The position numbers and the translations under genes were made by a program. Of a DNA stretch of 64,000 nucleotides, positions 35,698 to 44,171 are shown in pieces. The DNA is from Nostoc spongiaeforme FACHB-130 (lineage in GTDB: Bacteria; Cyanobacteriota; Cyanobacteriia; Cyanobacteriales; Nostocaceae), in the NCBI RefSeq assembly GCF_014698475.1, contig NZ_JACJTB010000021.1:1-64000 (forward strand), in the 5' to 3' direction. Under the pieces are notes generated by a model. That model was given only the letters and a program-made list of their open reading frames with translations. It was not told where the DNA came from and ran no database searches. The first letter of the stretch is position 1, and the number at the start of each line of letters is the position of its first letter.

Positions 35698-36102
35698 TAG
35701 TATATCCACAAGATTTTTAGATAAATTTTTTGGATTGATTATCTTTGCAAATAATATCCTTCTTGATTACTCAAAAGTAATCTAATTTTATAGATATGGG
35801 TTTTTCCAGTATTTGTCCAGTTTTGTTGCGAAATATATTCTGATTCTTATATATGAAAGAATAAAGTTTAATTTTTATAAAGTATTGGTAAGATTACTAG
35901 TAAAAAATCTACATTTATTTATTAAAATGAAATATATTAAATAATAGAAATTTGAAAAAGAATGCGACAAATATACAGTTTTAAATCTCTGCGGATCTTT
36001 CTGAATTTTTAATTGATACACATGGTCAATTTTGCCAAAATCAAAGCTGATTATGAATAATATTACTGCTATCTTTTAACGAGATAAATTCTGAAATAGG
36101 CA

Positions 36103-36307
36103 ATGAATCAGACTATCACATACCAAGCAGATATTATGTCATATTGTGGCTCTTAGCTGGCTACCAATTTATTTAATTAGTGCAATCTTTTTGAATATTC
36201 CTGGTTATCTGCCATTTATTAATATTTTAATTTCTGCTCTACCTATCAGACTGTGCTATAAACATAAGTTTTTAAATTTTATACGTCTGCAAATAGGCAG
36301 TAATTAA
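36103..36307 (+). pseudogene. DUF4870-like remnant with frameshift
   Basis: Starts MNQTITYQADIMSY, then in a shifted frame IVALSWLPIYLISAIFLNI, PGYLPFINILISALPIRL and a stop at 36305. This follows the order of the DUF4870 protein at 33610 (LSAFVAWLLLF...IPLYLPLNILLPLVIWRL). The frameshift is around 36140. The 3' end overlaps the TetR gene on the other strand. Low-complexity hydrophobic similarity makes this moderate. Confidence 0.45.
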
Positions 36308-36904
36308 AATTTTGGTTTCTGCTAATAGTTGTTTTCGATACTGTTGATCACGGGCGAATGAAAGCCAGAGCAATTCATTGGCAGCTTTGAATACGGTTGT
36401 TGCTATCAAGTCACATTGAGACGCATCAAGTTCGGGATTGCGTCGATATACAAAATGAGCAATTTCAGTTAGCATTTGCTGATCATATTCATTCCATTTA
36501 CTGGCATCAGCAACTGTAATGAAATCGATTAATCTTCCTAAAACTGCGCGATAACCTGGATGTTGTTCGGCAAACTGCTCAAAGGCATCTATCATGCAGT
36601 CTACATAGGTTTTAATATCAGCTTCTGCCAACTCTGTATGGAGTTGCACAAACATTTGATATTCCTGCTCAAAGTAGCGATTGGCCAGGGCTCGAACGAT
36701 CGCATCTTTATCGGGAAAAAATTGATACAACGAACCTACAGGAACTGCTGCACGAGTAGCGATCGCTCTTGTCGTTGTCTGTTCATACCCCAATTCAATA
36801 AACAACTGTTCCGCTACATCCAAAATGTGATGCACTCGTTCTTGGCTGCGTGCTTGCTTGGGTTTTCTCCTCATGGTTGAGGCTTTCTGAGATTCTTTTG
36901 TCAT
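36272..36904 (-). CDS. TetR/AcrR family transcriptional regulator
   Basis: 210-aa regulator with a clear TetR N-terminal helix-turn-helix (RAIATRAAVPVGSLYQFFPDKDAIVRALANR, about residues 41-71, in pieces) and a helical ligand domain to the C-terminus. ATG at 36904. It is divergent from the Coq4 gene, with two perfect 15-bp palindromes in the shared promoter region (36930-36944 and 36956-36970), the first 25 bp before its own start. Autoregulation and control of Coq4 are likely; the ligand is unknown. Confidence 0.92.
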   Translation of the reverse strand: MTKESQKASTMRRKPKQARSQERVHHILDVAEQLFIELGYEQTTTRAIATRAAVPVGSLYQFFPDKDAIVRALANRYFEQEYQMFVQLHTELAEADIKTYVDCMIDAFEQFAEQHPGYRAVLGRLIDFITVADASKWNEYDQQMLTEIAHFVYRRNPELDASQCDLIATTVFKAANELLWLSFARDQQYRKQLLAETKILITAYLQTYKI

Positions 36905-36929
36905 TCTTCCAGACTACCATTGACAAAAT

Positions 36930-36944
36930 ATGAACAATGTTCAT
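36930..36944. promoter_or_regulatory. TetR operator, palindrome 1
   Basis: Perfect 7+1+7 palindrome ATGAACA-A-TGTTCAT (extends one base each side). Centre-to-centre 26 bp from palindrome 2; half-sites identical. Suits TetR dimers between the divergent TetR and Coq4 genes. Confidence 0.8.
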
Positions 36945-36955
36945 ATATTAAAAAC

Positions 36956-36970
36956 ATGAACATTGTTCAT
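36956..36970. promoter_or_regulatory. TetR operator, palindrome 2
   Basis: Perfect palindrome ATGAACA-T-TGTTCAT, differing from palindrome 1 only at the central base. Confidence 0.8.
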
Positions 36971-37052
36971 ATTAAATTTATCAAAAAAAGAGTTCAGAAT
37001 TTAATTCTGACTTCTGAATTCTTCTTCAAATCCACACTGAAAAATACATACC

Positions 37053-37760
37053 ATGTCATCTCTCACCCTGATAAACCAATCTTTCTGGACAACCTTGCCA
37101 GCTATTGTGCGGAAACTCAAAGGTATCAAAGCTTTTGTGACGCTTTTATTTGATGAAACTGGTAATTTAGAACCAGTTTGGCAATTGAGCCACAGTCTGG
37201 TTGACAGTCGGTCTTTTCAACTAGCAATTGCAACCATGCGAGAAAATCCAGAAGTGGCAAATATCTTGGCAGAACGTTATATTGCGTCTCCCCATGATTT
37301 AGTGGCTTTATCACAATATCCTCCAGATTCTTTAGGTTATGCCTACGCCAGCCAAATGAAAGAATTGGCCTTTCAACCCATAGAAGCAGGCATTGAGATT
37401 AATTCTGATACAAGTTACGTCGAGAATCGCTGGCAACAAACCCATGATATTTGGCACATCATTACCGGATTTGAGACAAGCGAAATCGGAGAAATTGGCT
37501 TGCAAGCTTTTTACTTAGCGCAATTTCAACTACCTTTAGCTAGTTTGCTCATTGCCAATGCTTTAATTGCTGTGACAGTATGGCAACCGCAGAGACTCTC
37601 GGTACTGTTAATGGCGATCGCACGGGGATGGGAAATGGGGAAAAATGCCAAACCCCTGATTGCCCAAAAATGGGAAGAAGCTTGGGAAAAGCCTGTGACA
37701 GTGTGGCGTAAGGAATTAAATGTGCAACCAGTCAATCCTAATGAATTTACTTTTGGCTAA
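37053..37760 (+). CDS. Coq4 family protein
   Basis: 235-aa Coq4-like protein. The metal-site pattern H-D-x2-H-x11-E is present as His131, Asp132, His135 and Glu147 in QTHDIWHIITGF and IGEIGLQAF. Known Coq4 proteins act in ubiquinone synthesis in other organisms. Cyanobacteria make plastoquinone, so the role here is open and may be in a different prenyl-lipid or hydroxylation pathway. ATG at 37053. Divergent from a TetR gene with twin operators, so probably inducible rather than housekeeping. Confidence 0.88.
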   Translation: MSSLTLINQSFWTTLPAIVRKLKGIKAFVTLLFDETGNLEPVWQLSHSLVDSRSFQLAIATMRENPEVANILAERYIASPHDLVALSQYPPDSLGYAYASQMKELAFQPIEAGIEINSDTSYVENRWQQTHDIWHIITGFETSEIGEIGLQAFYLAQFQLPLASLLIANALIAVTVWQPQRLSVLLMAIARGWEMGKNAKPLIAQKWEEAWEKPVTVWRKELNVQPVNPNEFTFG

Positions 37761-37797
37761 ATTTTAATTACTTCCAATAGCTAATTTTGAAAGAAAG

Positions 37798-38001
37798 ATG
37801 TCTTGCAAGCTTTTCTGGCAAGTGATTCGTTGTACATATCCTTGGTTGTCATTAGCTATTACCTTGTGGCGGATGATTAAATCAACAGGTATTCACCGTT
37901 CCCGCGCCCAAGTTCGATTTTGGATACTCTTCAGCCGCATAGATTTTGCTAACTTAATACTGCTTGCCAACGAATTAATTCAACCAGAATACTGGGCTTA
38001 A
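37798..38001 (+). CDS. small hypothetical protein
   Basis: 67-aa frame, basic and hydrophobic (LFWQVIRCTYPWLSLAITLW near the N-terminus; VRFWILFSRIDFANLILLA). I do not recognise it. It lies 37 bp after the Coq4 gene on the same strand, with AAAGAAAG just before the ATG, and could be a genuine small membrane protein or a gene remnant. Confidence 0.35.
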   Translation: MSCKLFWQVIRCTYPWLSLAITLWRMIKSTGIHRSRAQVRFWILFSRIDFANLILLANELIQPEYWA

Positions 38002-38044
38002 ATTAAGTCTCTGAATATCAAGTGATCACCATTGCGATCGCATC

Positions 38045-38173
38045 TATAGGACTCATATTTGATTTATGAAAAAAACCAGTACACCCAGGTCAGGCTTTTT
38101 TCCTACTCCCTACTCCCCATTCCCTACTCCCTGCCTACACAACTAGATTCAGAAATCAAATCGGATTCCTATA
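38045..38173 (+). repeat. MITE-like dispersed repeat, copy C
   Basis: Shortest copy (129 bp). TATAGGACTCATATTTGATT at the left, and the right end gives TATAGGAATCCGATTTGATT on the minus strand; the AGTACACCCAGGTCAGGC core is present. Left and right termini form imperfect inverted repeats of about 25 bp. The right end overlaps the stop of the kinase remnant. Confidence 0.78.
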
Positions 38174-38391
38174 GTAGTTGTTGTGGTTCAATTGGGTTGG
38201 CTAGATGTGCTTGAAATCCCGCCGCGAGGATTTGACCATCCTGGCGCACAATTCGGTAAGTAGTTTTGTAAGTGCTATTTTTCGGTGTTAGTGCTTGTAA
38301 AATTCCAACAAAGCGATCGCTCAAAGAAAAAGACTTCTTCGGATAATACCAATCCATTTACAGGTGAGACAACATGATCTTCAGCAGTCAT
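38169..38391 (-). pseudogene. remnant of PAS/receiver kinase protein
   Basis: The frame ending near 38169 reads RFVGILQALTPKNSTYKTT and YRIVRQDGQ, which resembles the C-terminal half of a PAS domain, joined directly to LAAGFQAHLANPIEPQQLL, the last helix region of a receiver domain (AGFQ-HL-KP). A second frame upstream gives VMTAEDHVVSPVNGLVLSEE. So a large hybrid kinase seems to have been lost by deletion and frameshift. No complete domain remains. Confidence 0.6.
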
Positions 38392-38589
38392 AACATAAAT
38401 TACGCTGGAGACACAGCGAAATAACAGCCAAGCCAAAATCTAAAACAAGTATTTATTACAGAGCGATCGCCGAAGTTTTCTCTGTAATGAATGTCATCAC
38501 TATCGTATTATATTGTGATAATTATTCAAGATGATTAATGTAAATAATCTTGGAATTGTTAAATTTAATTTAGAAGTGCAGAATTAACC

Positions 38590-39699
38590 ATGAATCAAAA
38601 TGTAGTTGGTGTGGCTGTCGTTGGGACTGGATTTGGTCAAAAAGTCCATATTCCTGGGTTTCTTGCCCATCCTCGAACTAATGTGGTGGCTGTTTATCAT
38701 CGGGATATTTATCAAGCCCAAGCCATTGCTGATGCCCATAAAATTCCTCATGCTTGTACCAGCATTACTGATATTGTCAACATCCCAGAAGTACAAGCAG
38801 TTAGTATTTCCACACCACCATTTCTGCATTATGAAATGGCTAAAACTGTGCTAAAAGCCGGTAAACATTTATTATTAGAAAAACCCACAACTTTAAATGC
38901 AACTGAAGCTAAAGAATTATATCAATTAGCAATTGCCAATCAACTAACTGCGGTAGTAGATTTTGAATTTCGCTTTGTTCCCGGCTGGCAATTATTTGCA
39001 GATTTATTAGCATCAGGTTATATCGGTAACAAACGCCTGATTAAAATTGATTGGTTTGGTTCTTCTCGCGCTGATACTTCTCGCCCGTGGAATTGGTATT
39101 CGTCTCAAGCCCAAGGTGGTGGTGCATTGGGGTCTTTGGGTTCCCACGCCTTTGATTATATTTATTGGTTATTTGGGCCAGTCCGCAGATTAAGTGCTTA
39201 TTTAAGTACAGCCATCCCCAACCGCCTTGACCCCAGCACTAATCAACTCAAGCCGGTGGAAACCGATGATAATTGTTTGTTGTCCCTGGAATTAGCCGAT
39301 GGAACACCTTGTCAACTGAATATTAGTGCAGTGGTTCACGCACCGCGTACTCATTGGTTAGAAGTGTATGGCGATCGCGGTACTTTAGTATTAGGCAGCG
39401 AAAATCAAAAAGACTATATCCACGGTTTTCGCGTTTGGGGTTCCCAAATCGGACAACCACTCACAGAAATTGAAATTCCTCAGTCATTAATGTTTACCCA
39501 AAACTTCACCGACGGACGTATTTCTGCATTTATCCGCGTTATAGACCAATGGCTACAAGGAATTGACCAAAAACAGTCAGTCGTCCCATCTTTACGGGAA
39601 GGGGTTTATTCCCAATTGTTAATGGATTTATCTCATCAATCTCATCAAACTAGCAGTTGGGTTGATGTTCCCAGTTTAGATACTTATCTGCAAAATTAA
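38590..39699 (+). CDS. Gfo/Idh/MocA family oxidoreductase
   Basis: 369-aa NAD(P)-dependent oxidoreductase. The N-terminal Rossmann fold has VAVVGTGFGQKVHIPGF; the family's EKP signature is in LLLEKPTTLNA (about residue 97). The C-terminal alpha/beta domain is complete. Substrates are usually sugars or sugar-derived; specificity is not evident. ATG at 38590 follows a 250-bp region with HIP1 sites. Stand-alone gene before the accessory ATPase/TOPRIM pair. Confidence 0.93.
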   Translation: MNQNVVGVAVVGTGFGQKVHIPGFLAHPRTNVVAVYHRDIYQAQAIADAHKIPHACTSITDIVNIPEVQAVSISTPPFLHYEMAKTVLKAGKHLLLEKPTTLNATEAKELYQLAIANQLTAVVDFEFRFVPGWQLFADLLASGYIGNKRLIKIDWFGSSRADTSRPWNWYSSQAQGGGALGSLGSHAFDYIYWLFGPVRRLSAYLSTAIPNRLDPSTNQLKPVETDDNCLLSLELADGTPCQLNISAVVHAPRTHWLEVYGDRGTLVLGSENQKDYIHGFRVWGSQIGQPLTEIEIPQSLMFTQNFTDGRISAFIRVIDQWLQGIDQKQSVVPSLREGVYSQLLMDLSHQSHQTSSWVDVPSLDTYLQN

Positions 39700-39869
39700 G
39701 ATTAGCAGCGTTCAGAGAACTTATGCAGATGTTGATAGATAATGATTTTTTCTCAATAATTGCCACTGCATAAGTTTTCATAAGCCATAATAGAACATAT
39801 TCGAGAGGAGATGAGCAAGTATCTTTTTATTTAAAAGTATTAATCAATACTAAAAAATTAGGAGTTTTT

Positions 39870-41165
39870 ATGTTTTTGCAGAGAATTCGAGTTCCTGATT
39901 TTCGTGTTTTAAAGAATGTTGATATTTCTTTTGAAAAAGAATTTACTCCTAGTATATTTCCATTGGGTAGCTTGAATGGCGGTGGTAAAAGTACATTATT
40001 ACAATTAATTTTTATATTATTGCATTGTTCTACTCACCCAGATAGAATAGATTTTTTAAAAAATATAACTGAAGGTTTTAAGATTAATCAAAACTCTGAT
40101 AAGAGAGTTTTAGCAATAATTGATATTTGGGATGGTTGTAAAACTGTAGAACTAGAGTTTTTTTTATGTACAGAAACCTTTATCAAAGATTTATTTAAAA
40201 ATGTTGATAATAATGATGAAGTAATCGAAAAAATTTTTTCTAGGCTTAATGAAAATTATGAACATAAATTAAGACAATATACTGAACCGAAAAATGAAGC
40301 TCATAAAATCGGTGGCTTATCAGGTGTGGTAATTGATAAAACCGAGCAGGATGAGTATTTTGATAATAAATTTACAGAGTATCTGAATAAAAGTAAATTA
40401 ATACATATTTGTGATATTTATTTTCATTCTGAGCAGAATAAATATAAAAAAGAAATTTTACTTTGCCATGTTAATAACTTAGATACAAACAAAATTCAAT
40501 CCTTTTTGAGAAATTTATCGGATAAGGTATTTTTAGCAGCACCAAATTCTCAAATTTTTCTATTTTTTTCTCAAAACTCTAGAAAGTTATTATTTAAGGC
40601 TCAAGGTGAAAATAATTACTATTTAGAATTAAAACAAGAAAAAATTAAACTACCTGGGTTTTTTACCTATGACTTTATGGCTATAGATTTCCTGATTAAA
40701 TCTTTTACTCAAGCTCGTGATCAAGATTTTATTCAAGCTATAAAAACAGGAAAATATGGTGATAGCTATCAGGCCTTATTAAATGATTTAAATTCTATAT
40801 TTATTGATAAAAAGATTAATTTGAATGAAGATTTGTCTGGTGTTATTTTCAAAAAAAATGAAGATGATGTAGAACTTTACCCAGAAGATTTAAGTCATGG
40901 TGAACTCAAAAGACTATTTTTATATATGTTGATTAAATATAATAAAATAGAAAATGCAATTGTATTAATGGACGAAATTGAAATATATTTCCATCCAGAT
41001 TGGCAATATCAAATAGTTAGAGACTTAGAAGAATGGTCTCCCACTAATCAATATATTTTAGCGACACATTCTTATGATCTATGTGAAGCAGTTACACCTG
41101 CTCATGTTAAATTACTACCATCAAAACTTATCAATCCAAACAAATCACCAAGCAGCGAAATATGA
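39870..41165 (+). CDS. ABC-type (OLD/RecF-like) AAA ATPase
   Basis: 431-aa soluble ATPase. Walker A GSLNGGGKSTLL (Lys40), signature LSHGELKR (341-348), Walker B LMDEIEIYFHPD (Asp368-Glu369) and switch His400 (ATHSYD) are all present, with a large insert between Walker A and the signature (residues about 60-330). This is the layout of SMC/RecF/OLD-like ATPases used in DNA repair and phage defence. The base composition is AT-rich and HIP1 sites are absent from its 1.3 kb, unlike neighbours. Its 3' end overlaps the next gene by 4 bp (ATGA), so the two are coupled. Possible partner in a PARIS- or OLD-like defence system; not proven. Confidence 0.88.
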   Translation: MFLQRIRVPDFRVLKNVDISFEKEFTPSIFPLGSLNGGGKSTLLQLIFILLHCSTHPDRIDFLKNITEGFKINQNSDKRVLAIIDIWDGCKTVELEFFLCTETFIKDLFKNVDNNDEVIEKIFSRLNENYEHKLRQYTEPKNEAHKIGGLSGVVIDKTEQDEYFDNKFTEYLNKSKLIHICDIYFHSEQNKYKKEILLCHVNNLDTNKIQSFLRNLSDKVFLAAPNSQIFLFFSQNSRKLLFKAQGENNYYLELKQEKIKLPGFFTYDFMAIDFLIKSFTQARDQDFIQAIKTGKYGDSYQALLNDLNSIFIDKKINLNEDLSGVIFKKNEDDVELYPEDLSHGELKRLFLYMLIKYNKIENAIVLMDEIEIYFHPDWQYQIVRDLEEWSPTNQYILATHSYDLCEAVTPAHVKLLPSKLINPNKSPSSEI

Positions 41166-42118
41166 GTCTCAGTGAAGCAGAGCTAGAAGAACATTGTAAA
41201 CGTATTATTACATCAAGCAGAATACTAGATAAAATAGTTGTACTTTGTGAAGGAGATATAGTAAAAGTTAATGGTAGGCCATCACCTCAAGCATATAACA
41301 GTATGGAGAAAATGCCTGATGCTAACTTTTATCATGCTTGCATTCCAAGATGGTGGAATCGTCAGTGTACACCTAAATTTTTTAATTGTGGCGATCGCCA
41401 AGATGTATTAAATACATTTTTTAGTATTTTAGACTTACATAATCAAAATCCTGCTAACTCTTATCTCAGTCCTCATCAGCTATTTGCCATTGTAGATTTA
41501 GATATTCAAATAGCCAGCATAAAAAACGATTACACTTTTAAAGATACTGATTCTATTTTCTACAATTTGTATGAAAAAGCGAACATTAATGAAGGGAATT
41601 GTATAAATCATCGTATATGGGTGACTGGCTTAGTTCACAAAGAAGCATACTTTTTAACACCTGATATTCAGTCAGTCTTGGACAATTACTCAAATACACC
41701 AGTTTATCAAGATTCAGTTGTTAATCTTGAGCAAATTTATCTTGATATAGTTGATAGCTTGCATGAAGATAGAGATTTACAAGATAACTTAGAAAAAACA
41801 TTTAATCGAATTAACTACTGCTCAAATTTAGATTTTGATAATATCACAAATTTTAAAAATTCTTGGAAACTCAATTTTATCAATAGTCAAAATAATTTAG
41901 ATAAAAACATTTTAAGTTTAGCTTTACTGACAATTGCCAAAGCCAAAAAATATTGGAAACAGATTCAACCGCCTCAAGCATGGACTAGTTCAGAACGAGC
42001 GTTTAGAGATGTATTAACGCTAGAGATAGGAAAATTTTATTCAGAACAAGAATGTGATGCGAAAAACCACATTCCTTTTTTCTTCAAAATTCTATATAGT
42101 TTCATTGATCAGGAGTAA
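41162..42118 (+). CDS. TOPRIM-like protein coupled to the ATPase
   Basis: 318-aa protein I cannot place in a named family. It has TOPRIM-like landmarks: Glu30 in IVVLCEGDIVKV, the DxD at Asp112-Leu-Asp114 in FAIVDLDIQ, and a later HKEAYFL (acidic residue). TOPRIM proteins cut or bind nucleic acid; ATPase+TOPRIM pairs occur in OLD nucleases and PARIS (AriA/AriB). The overlap with the upstream ATPase and their shared AT-richness argue for a two-gene module. A hairpin after its stop (42120-42158) may terminate the operon. The catalytic assignment needs structural comparison. Confidence 0.7.
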   Translation: MSLSEAELEEHCKRIITSSRILDKIVVLCEGDIVKVNGRPSPQAYNSMEKMPDANFYHACIPRWWNRQCTPKFFNCGDRQDVLNTFFSILDLHNQNPANSYLSPHQLFAIVDLDIQIASIKNDYTFKDTDSIFYNLYEKANINEGNCINHRIWVTGLVHKEAYFLTPDIQSVLDNYSNTPVYQDSVVNLEQIYLDIVDSLHEDRDLQDNLEKTFNRINYCSNLDFDNITNFKNSWKLNFINSQNNLDKNILSLALLTIAKAKKYWKQIQPPQAWTSSERAFRDVLTLEIGKFYSEQECDAKNHIPFFFKILYSFIDQE

Positions 42119-42119
42119 T

Positions 42120-42158
42120 CCCAAATAGCGCCAGACTTCCAGTCTCTTGGGTTTATTT
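42120..42158 (+). terminator. probable terminator after the ATPase/TOPRIM pair
   Basis: CCCAA...TTGGG outer stem with an inner AGACT-TCC-AGTCT hairpin, followed by TTTATTT, immediately after the TOPRIM gene stop and touching the stop of the convergent protease gene. Confidence 0.6.
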
Positions 42159-42726
42159 AGCGCGTATGAAATTCCACGGCTGTTTGTGAGATTTTGATGT
42201 CATAGTTACCAAAAAAATCATGACCAAGTAAGCCAATATCGGCTTTGGATGCGATCGCCACCTCCAGATTATTGGCTACCATCCCACCGGCAGAGATAGA
42301 CTGAACTTTGCCTGTAGAAAATTGTACTTGGCTACCATCAGCAGTTTGAGCTTGCAGTCTACCTGTGGGTTTAACTTGCAAAGCATTGGCCATTGCTTGG
42401 GTAATTAAGGTTCCGTTAGCACCTGTATCGACAACCATTTCAAAGGTTTTTTGGTTATTAAAAGTGACATCAATCACCGGGGTTCTACCAAAGTGACGTT
42501 TGATAGGTATCCGAAAAACCTTACCCCCAGAAGTTGTGTTGATTTTCTGAGAATCACCGCAAAGCTTGGTTAACTCCACCGTCATTCCAGAAGCAGTCAC
42601 CATAAAACAAGTACCTTTATCTTCCGCTACTGCCCGGTGTGTAAATGCTGAGAATATCAGCGTTGGTATTACTGCAATCAACGCCACGTTAATATTAGTA
42701 ATTCCCCGTTTCCAAGCACAGTTCAT
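42157..42726 (-). CDS. retropepsin-like aspartic protease domain protein
   Basis: 189-aa secreted or membrane-anchored protein. A hydrophobic N-terminus (about residues 9-32, a signal peptide or anchor) precedes a beta-domain with the catalytic motif VDTGANGTLIT and a second ILLG-equivalent (IGLLGHDFFGNYDIKI). This is the clan AA/TIGR02281 type, one domain, so it would act as a homodimer. Two cysteines (C41, C56 region) may form a disulfide. ATG at 42726. Convergent with the TOPRIM gene. Substrate not known. Confidence 0.88.
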   Translation of the reverse strand: MNCAWKRGITNINVALIAVIPTLIFSAFTHRAVAEDKGTCFMVTASGMTVELTKLCGDSQKINTTSGGKVFRIPIKRHFGRTPVIDVTFNNQKTFEMVVDTGANGTLITQAMANALQVKPTGRLQAQTADGSQVQFSTGKVQSISAGGMVANNLEVAIASKADIGLLGHDFFGNYDIKISQTAVEFHTR

Positions 42727-42978
42727 TTGAGGATGTTCTCCGATTGTTTATCAATATGAAAAATAAATTCTTTATTAAAATTTTAGATTGATTGTTTCAG
42801 TTGCTCAATTTCACGGATTCCTCAATAAGTTGGCTGGTAAAATCCAGTATTTTTTAGGATTTATTAATATTTAAACTATGAAGTTTTCACCTAATAAATC
42901 TATATTATCGAGATTGAGGAAAAGCTAATTTAAAGATTAAATGAAGAGTCCATAAATATACTGAGGTAATATTTAAAG

Positions 42979-43755
42979 CTAGACACAAGAATTGGTGATG
43001 GCATGGATAGCAGTAGCGATCGCATTTCCCACAGCCACCTCTTTCTGTTCTAAAACTATCCCCTCATCAACAGTGCGTTGCGCCACCACACCGCAAACAG
43101 CCGCCGCCGCAAATTGATACACACCTGCCATTTTGAACAATGTGCCGCATTCCATTTCGTAGTTCAAAATATTCAACCGTCGATACTCTTCAGTAATTCC
43201 CCGGAGCGATTGCATTAAATAGGGATTTGCTGAATCAGTGCGTTCCTGTCCTTCATAAAAAGTATCAACAGATGCCGTAATTCCTAAATAATGCTCAAAT
43301 CCTAATTCTTGTGCAGCCTTGACTAAAGCCACCGTCAAAAACGGATCAGCCGCCGCCGGATATTCTATAGGTGCAATGTCATTAGCTGCACCTTGACGAC
43401 ACAAAGCGGCACTACTAATCACAATACTGCCGACTGGTACATGAGGTTGAATTGAGCCACAAGTCCCGATGCGAATAATCTGCCGGATTCCCACCTGCAC
43501 CAATTCATTCACCACAATACTTAAAGAAGGCGCACCCATCCCACTAGTTGCTGATAAGATAGGGCGATGATTCGGTAAATAGCCTAAATAACTATCTAGA
43601 CCGCGATTTTGGGATAATAAACGTACATCTTGGAAATAATTTTCGGCAATCAGACAAGTGCGATCGCGATCGCCCGATAATAAAGCAATAGTAGGAGGCG
43701 ATTTCCCTAAAGCCTCTTGCCCAAAACCAATGTGATACAAGCGTTTATTTGTCAT
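42979..43755 (-). CDS. nucleoside phosphorylase (uridine phosphorylase-like)
   Basis: 258-aa member of the PNP/UDP family. Phosphate/ribose-binding patterns are visible: GFGQEALGKSPPTIALLSGDRDR, IGTCGSIQPHVPVGSIVISSAALC, NYEMECGTLFKMA and the C-terminal VGNAIATAIHAI. Cleaves purine or pyrimidine nucleosides with phosphate. The sequence is closest by eye to uridine phosphorylases, but specificity is not certain. ATG at 43755. Stand-alone on the minus strand. Confidence 0.88.
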   Translation of the reverse strand: MTNKRLYHIGFGQEALGKSPPTIALLSGDRDRTCLIAENYFQDVRLLSQNRGLDSYLGYLPNHRPILSATSGMGAPSLSIVVNELVQVGIRQIIRIGTCGSIQPHVPVGSIVISSAALCRQGAANDIAPIEYPAAADPFLTVALVKAAQELGFEHYLGITASVDTFYEGQERTDSANPYLMQSLRGITEEYRRLNILNYEMECGTLFKMAGVYQFAAAAVCGVVAQRTVDEGIVLEQKEVAVGNAIATAIHAITNSCV

Positions 43756-43880
43756 AATAATTTCAAAATAATTTCAGGCGGTTTTGTTACTTTGATTCAA
43801 GAGGAAAGTTTACAACGGGTTTGAACTCGGATGACAAACAACTTGACTGAAGTAAGTTACTGCTCATTTGGAGTTTGGCG

Positions 43881-44171
43881 ATGGGCATTGATGAAATTCT
43901 GAAAGCTTACCGAGAGGAAATTCTGCAAATTGCCGCTAAGTACGGAGCATATAATGTACGGGTGTTTGGTTCAGTTGCTAGGGGGGAAGCCAGACCAGAT
44001 AGTGATGTAGATTTTTTAGTAGAACTTGAACCCCAACGAACCTTATTAGACCAGATTGCTTTGATGCAGTCCTTGGAAGAATTACTGGGGCGTAAAGTAG
44101 ATGTAACTGAAACTGAAACTCTACATGAGTTAATTAAAGATAAAGTGTTGCGGGAAGCTGTGGTTTTATGA
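43881..44171 (+). CDS. mntA: nucleotidyltransferase antitoxin (MntA/MNT family)
   Basis: 96-aa minimal nucleotidyltransferase. The catalytic motif GSVARG (from Gly30) and the metal-binding Asp42/Asp44 in DSDVDF are intact. In known pairs MntA neutralises the HepT toxin by adding AMP to its tyrosine. ATG at 43881; a TTG two codons upstream is possible. The stop overlaps the HepT start by 4 bp. A textbook HEPN-MNT toxin-antitoxin operon. Confidence 0.9.
   Translation: MGIDEILKAYREEILQIAAKYGAYNVRVFGSVARGEARPDSDVDFLVELEPQRTLLDQIALMQSLEELLGRKVDVTETETLHELIKDKVLREAVVL

Noticed and set aside
39870-42118. Assigning the ATPase/TOPRIM pair directly to PARIS
   Set aside because: The gene order and sizes fit, but I could not confirm DUF4435 features in the second protein by eye.
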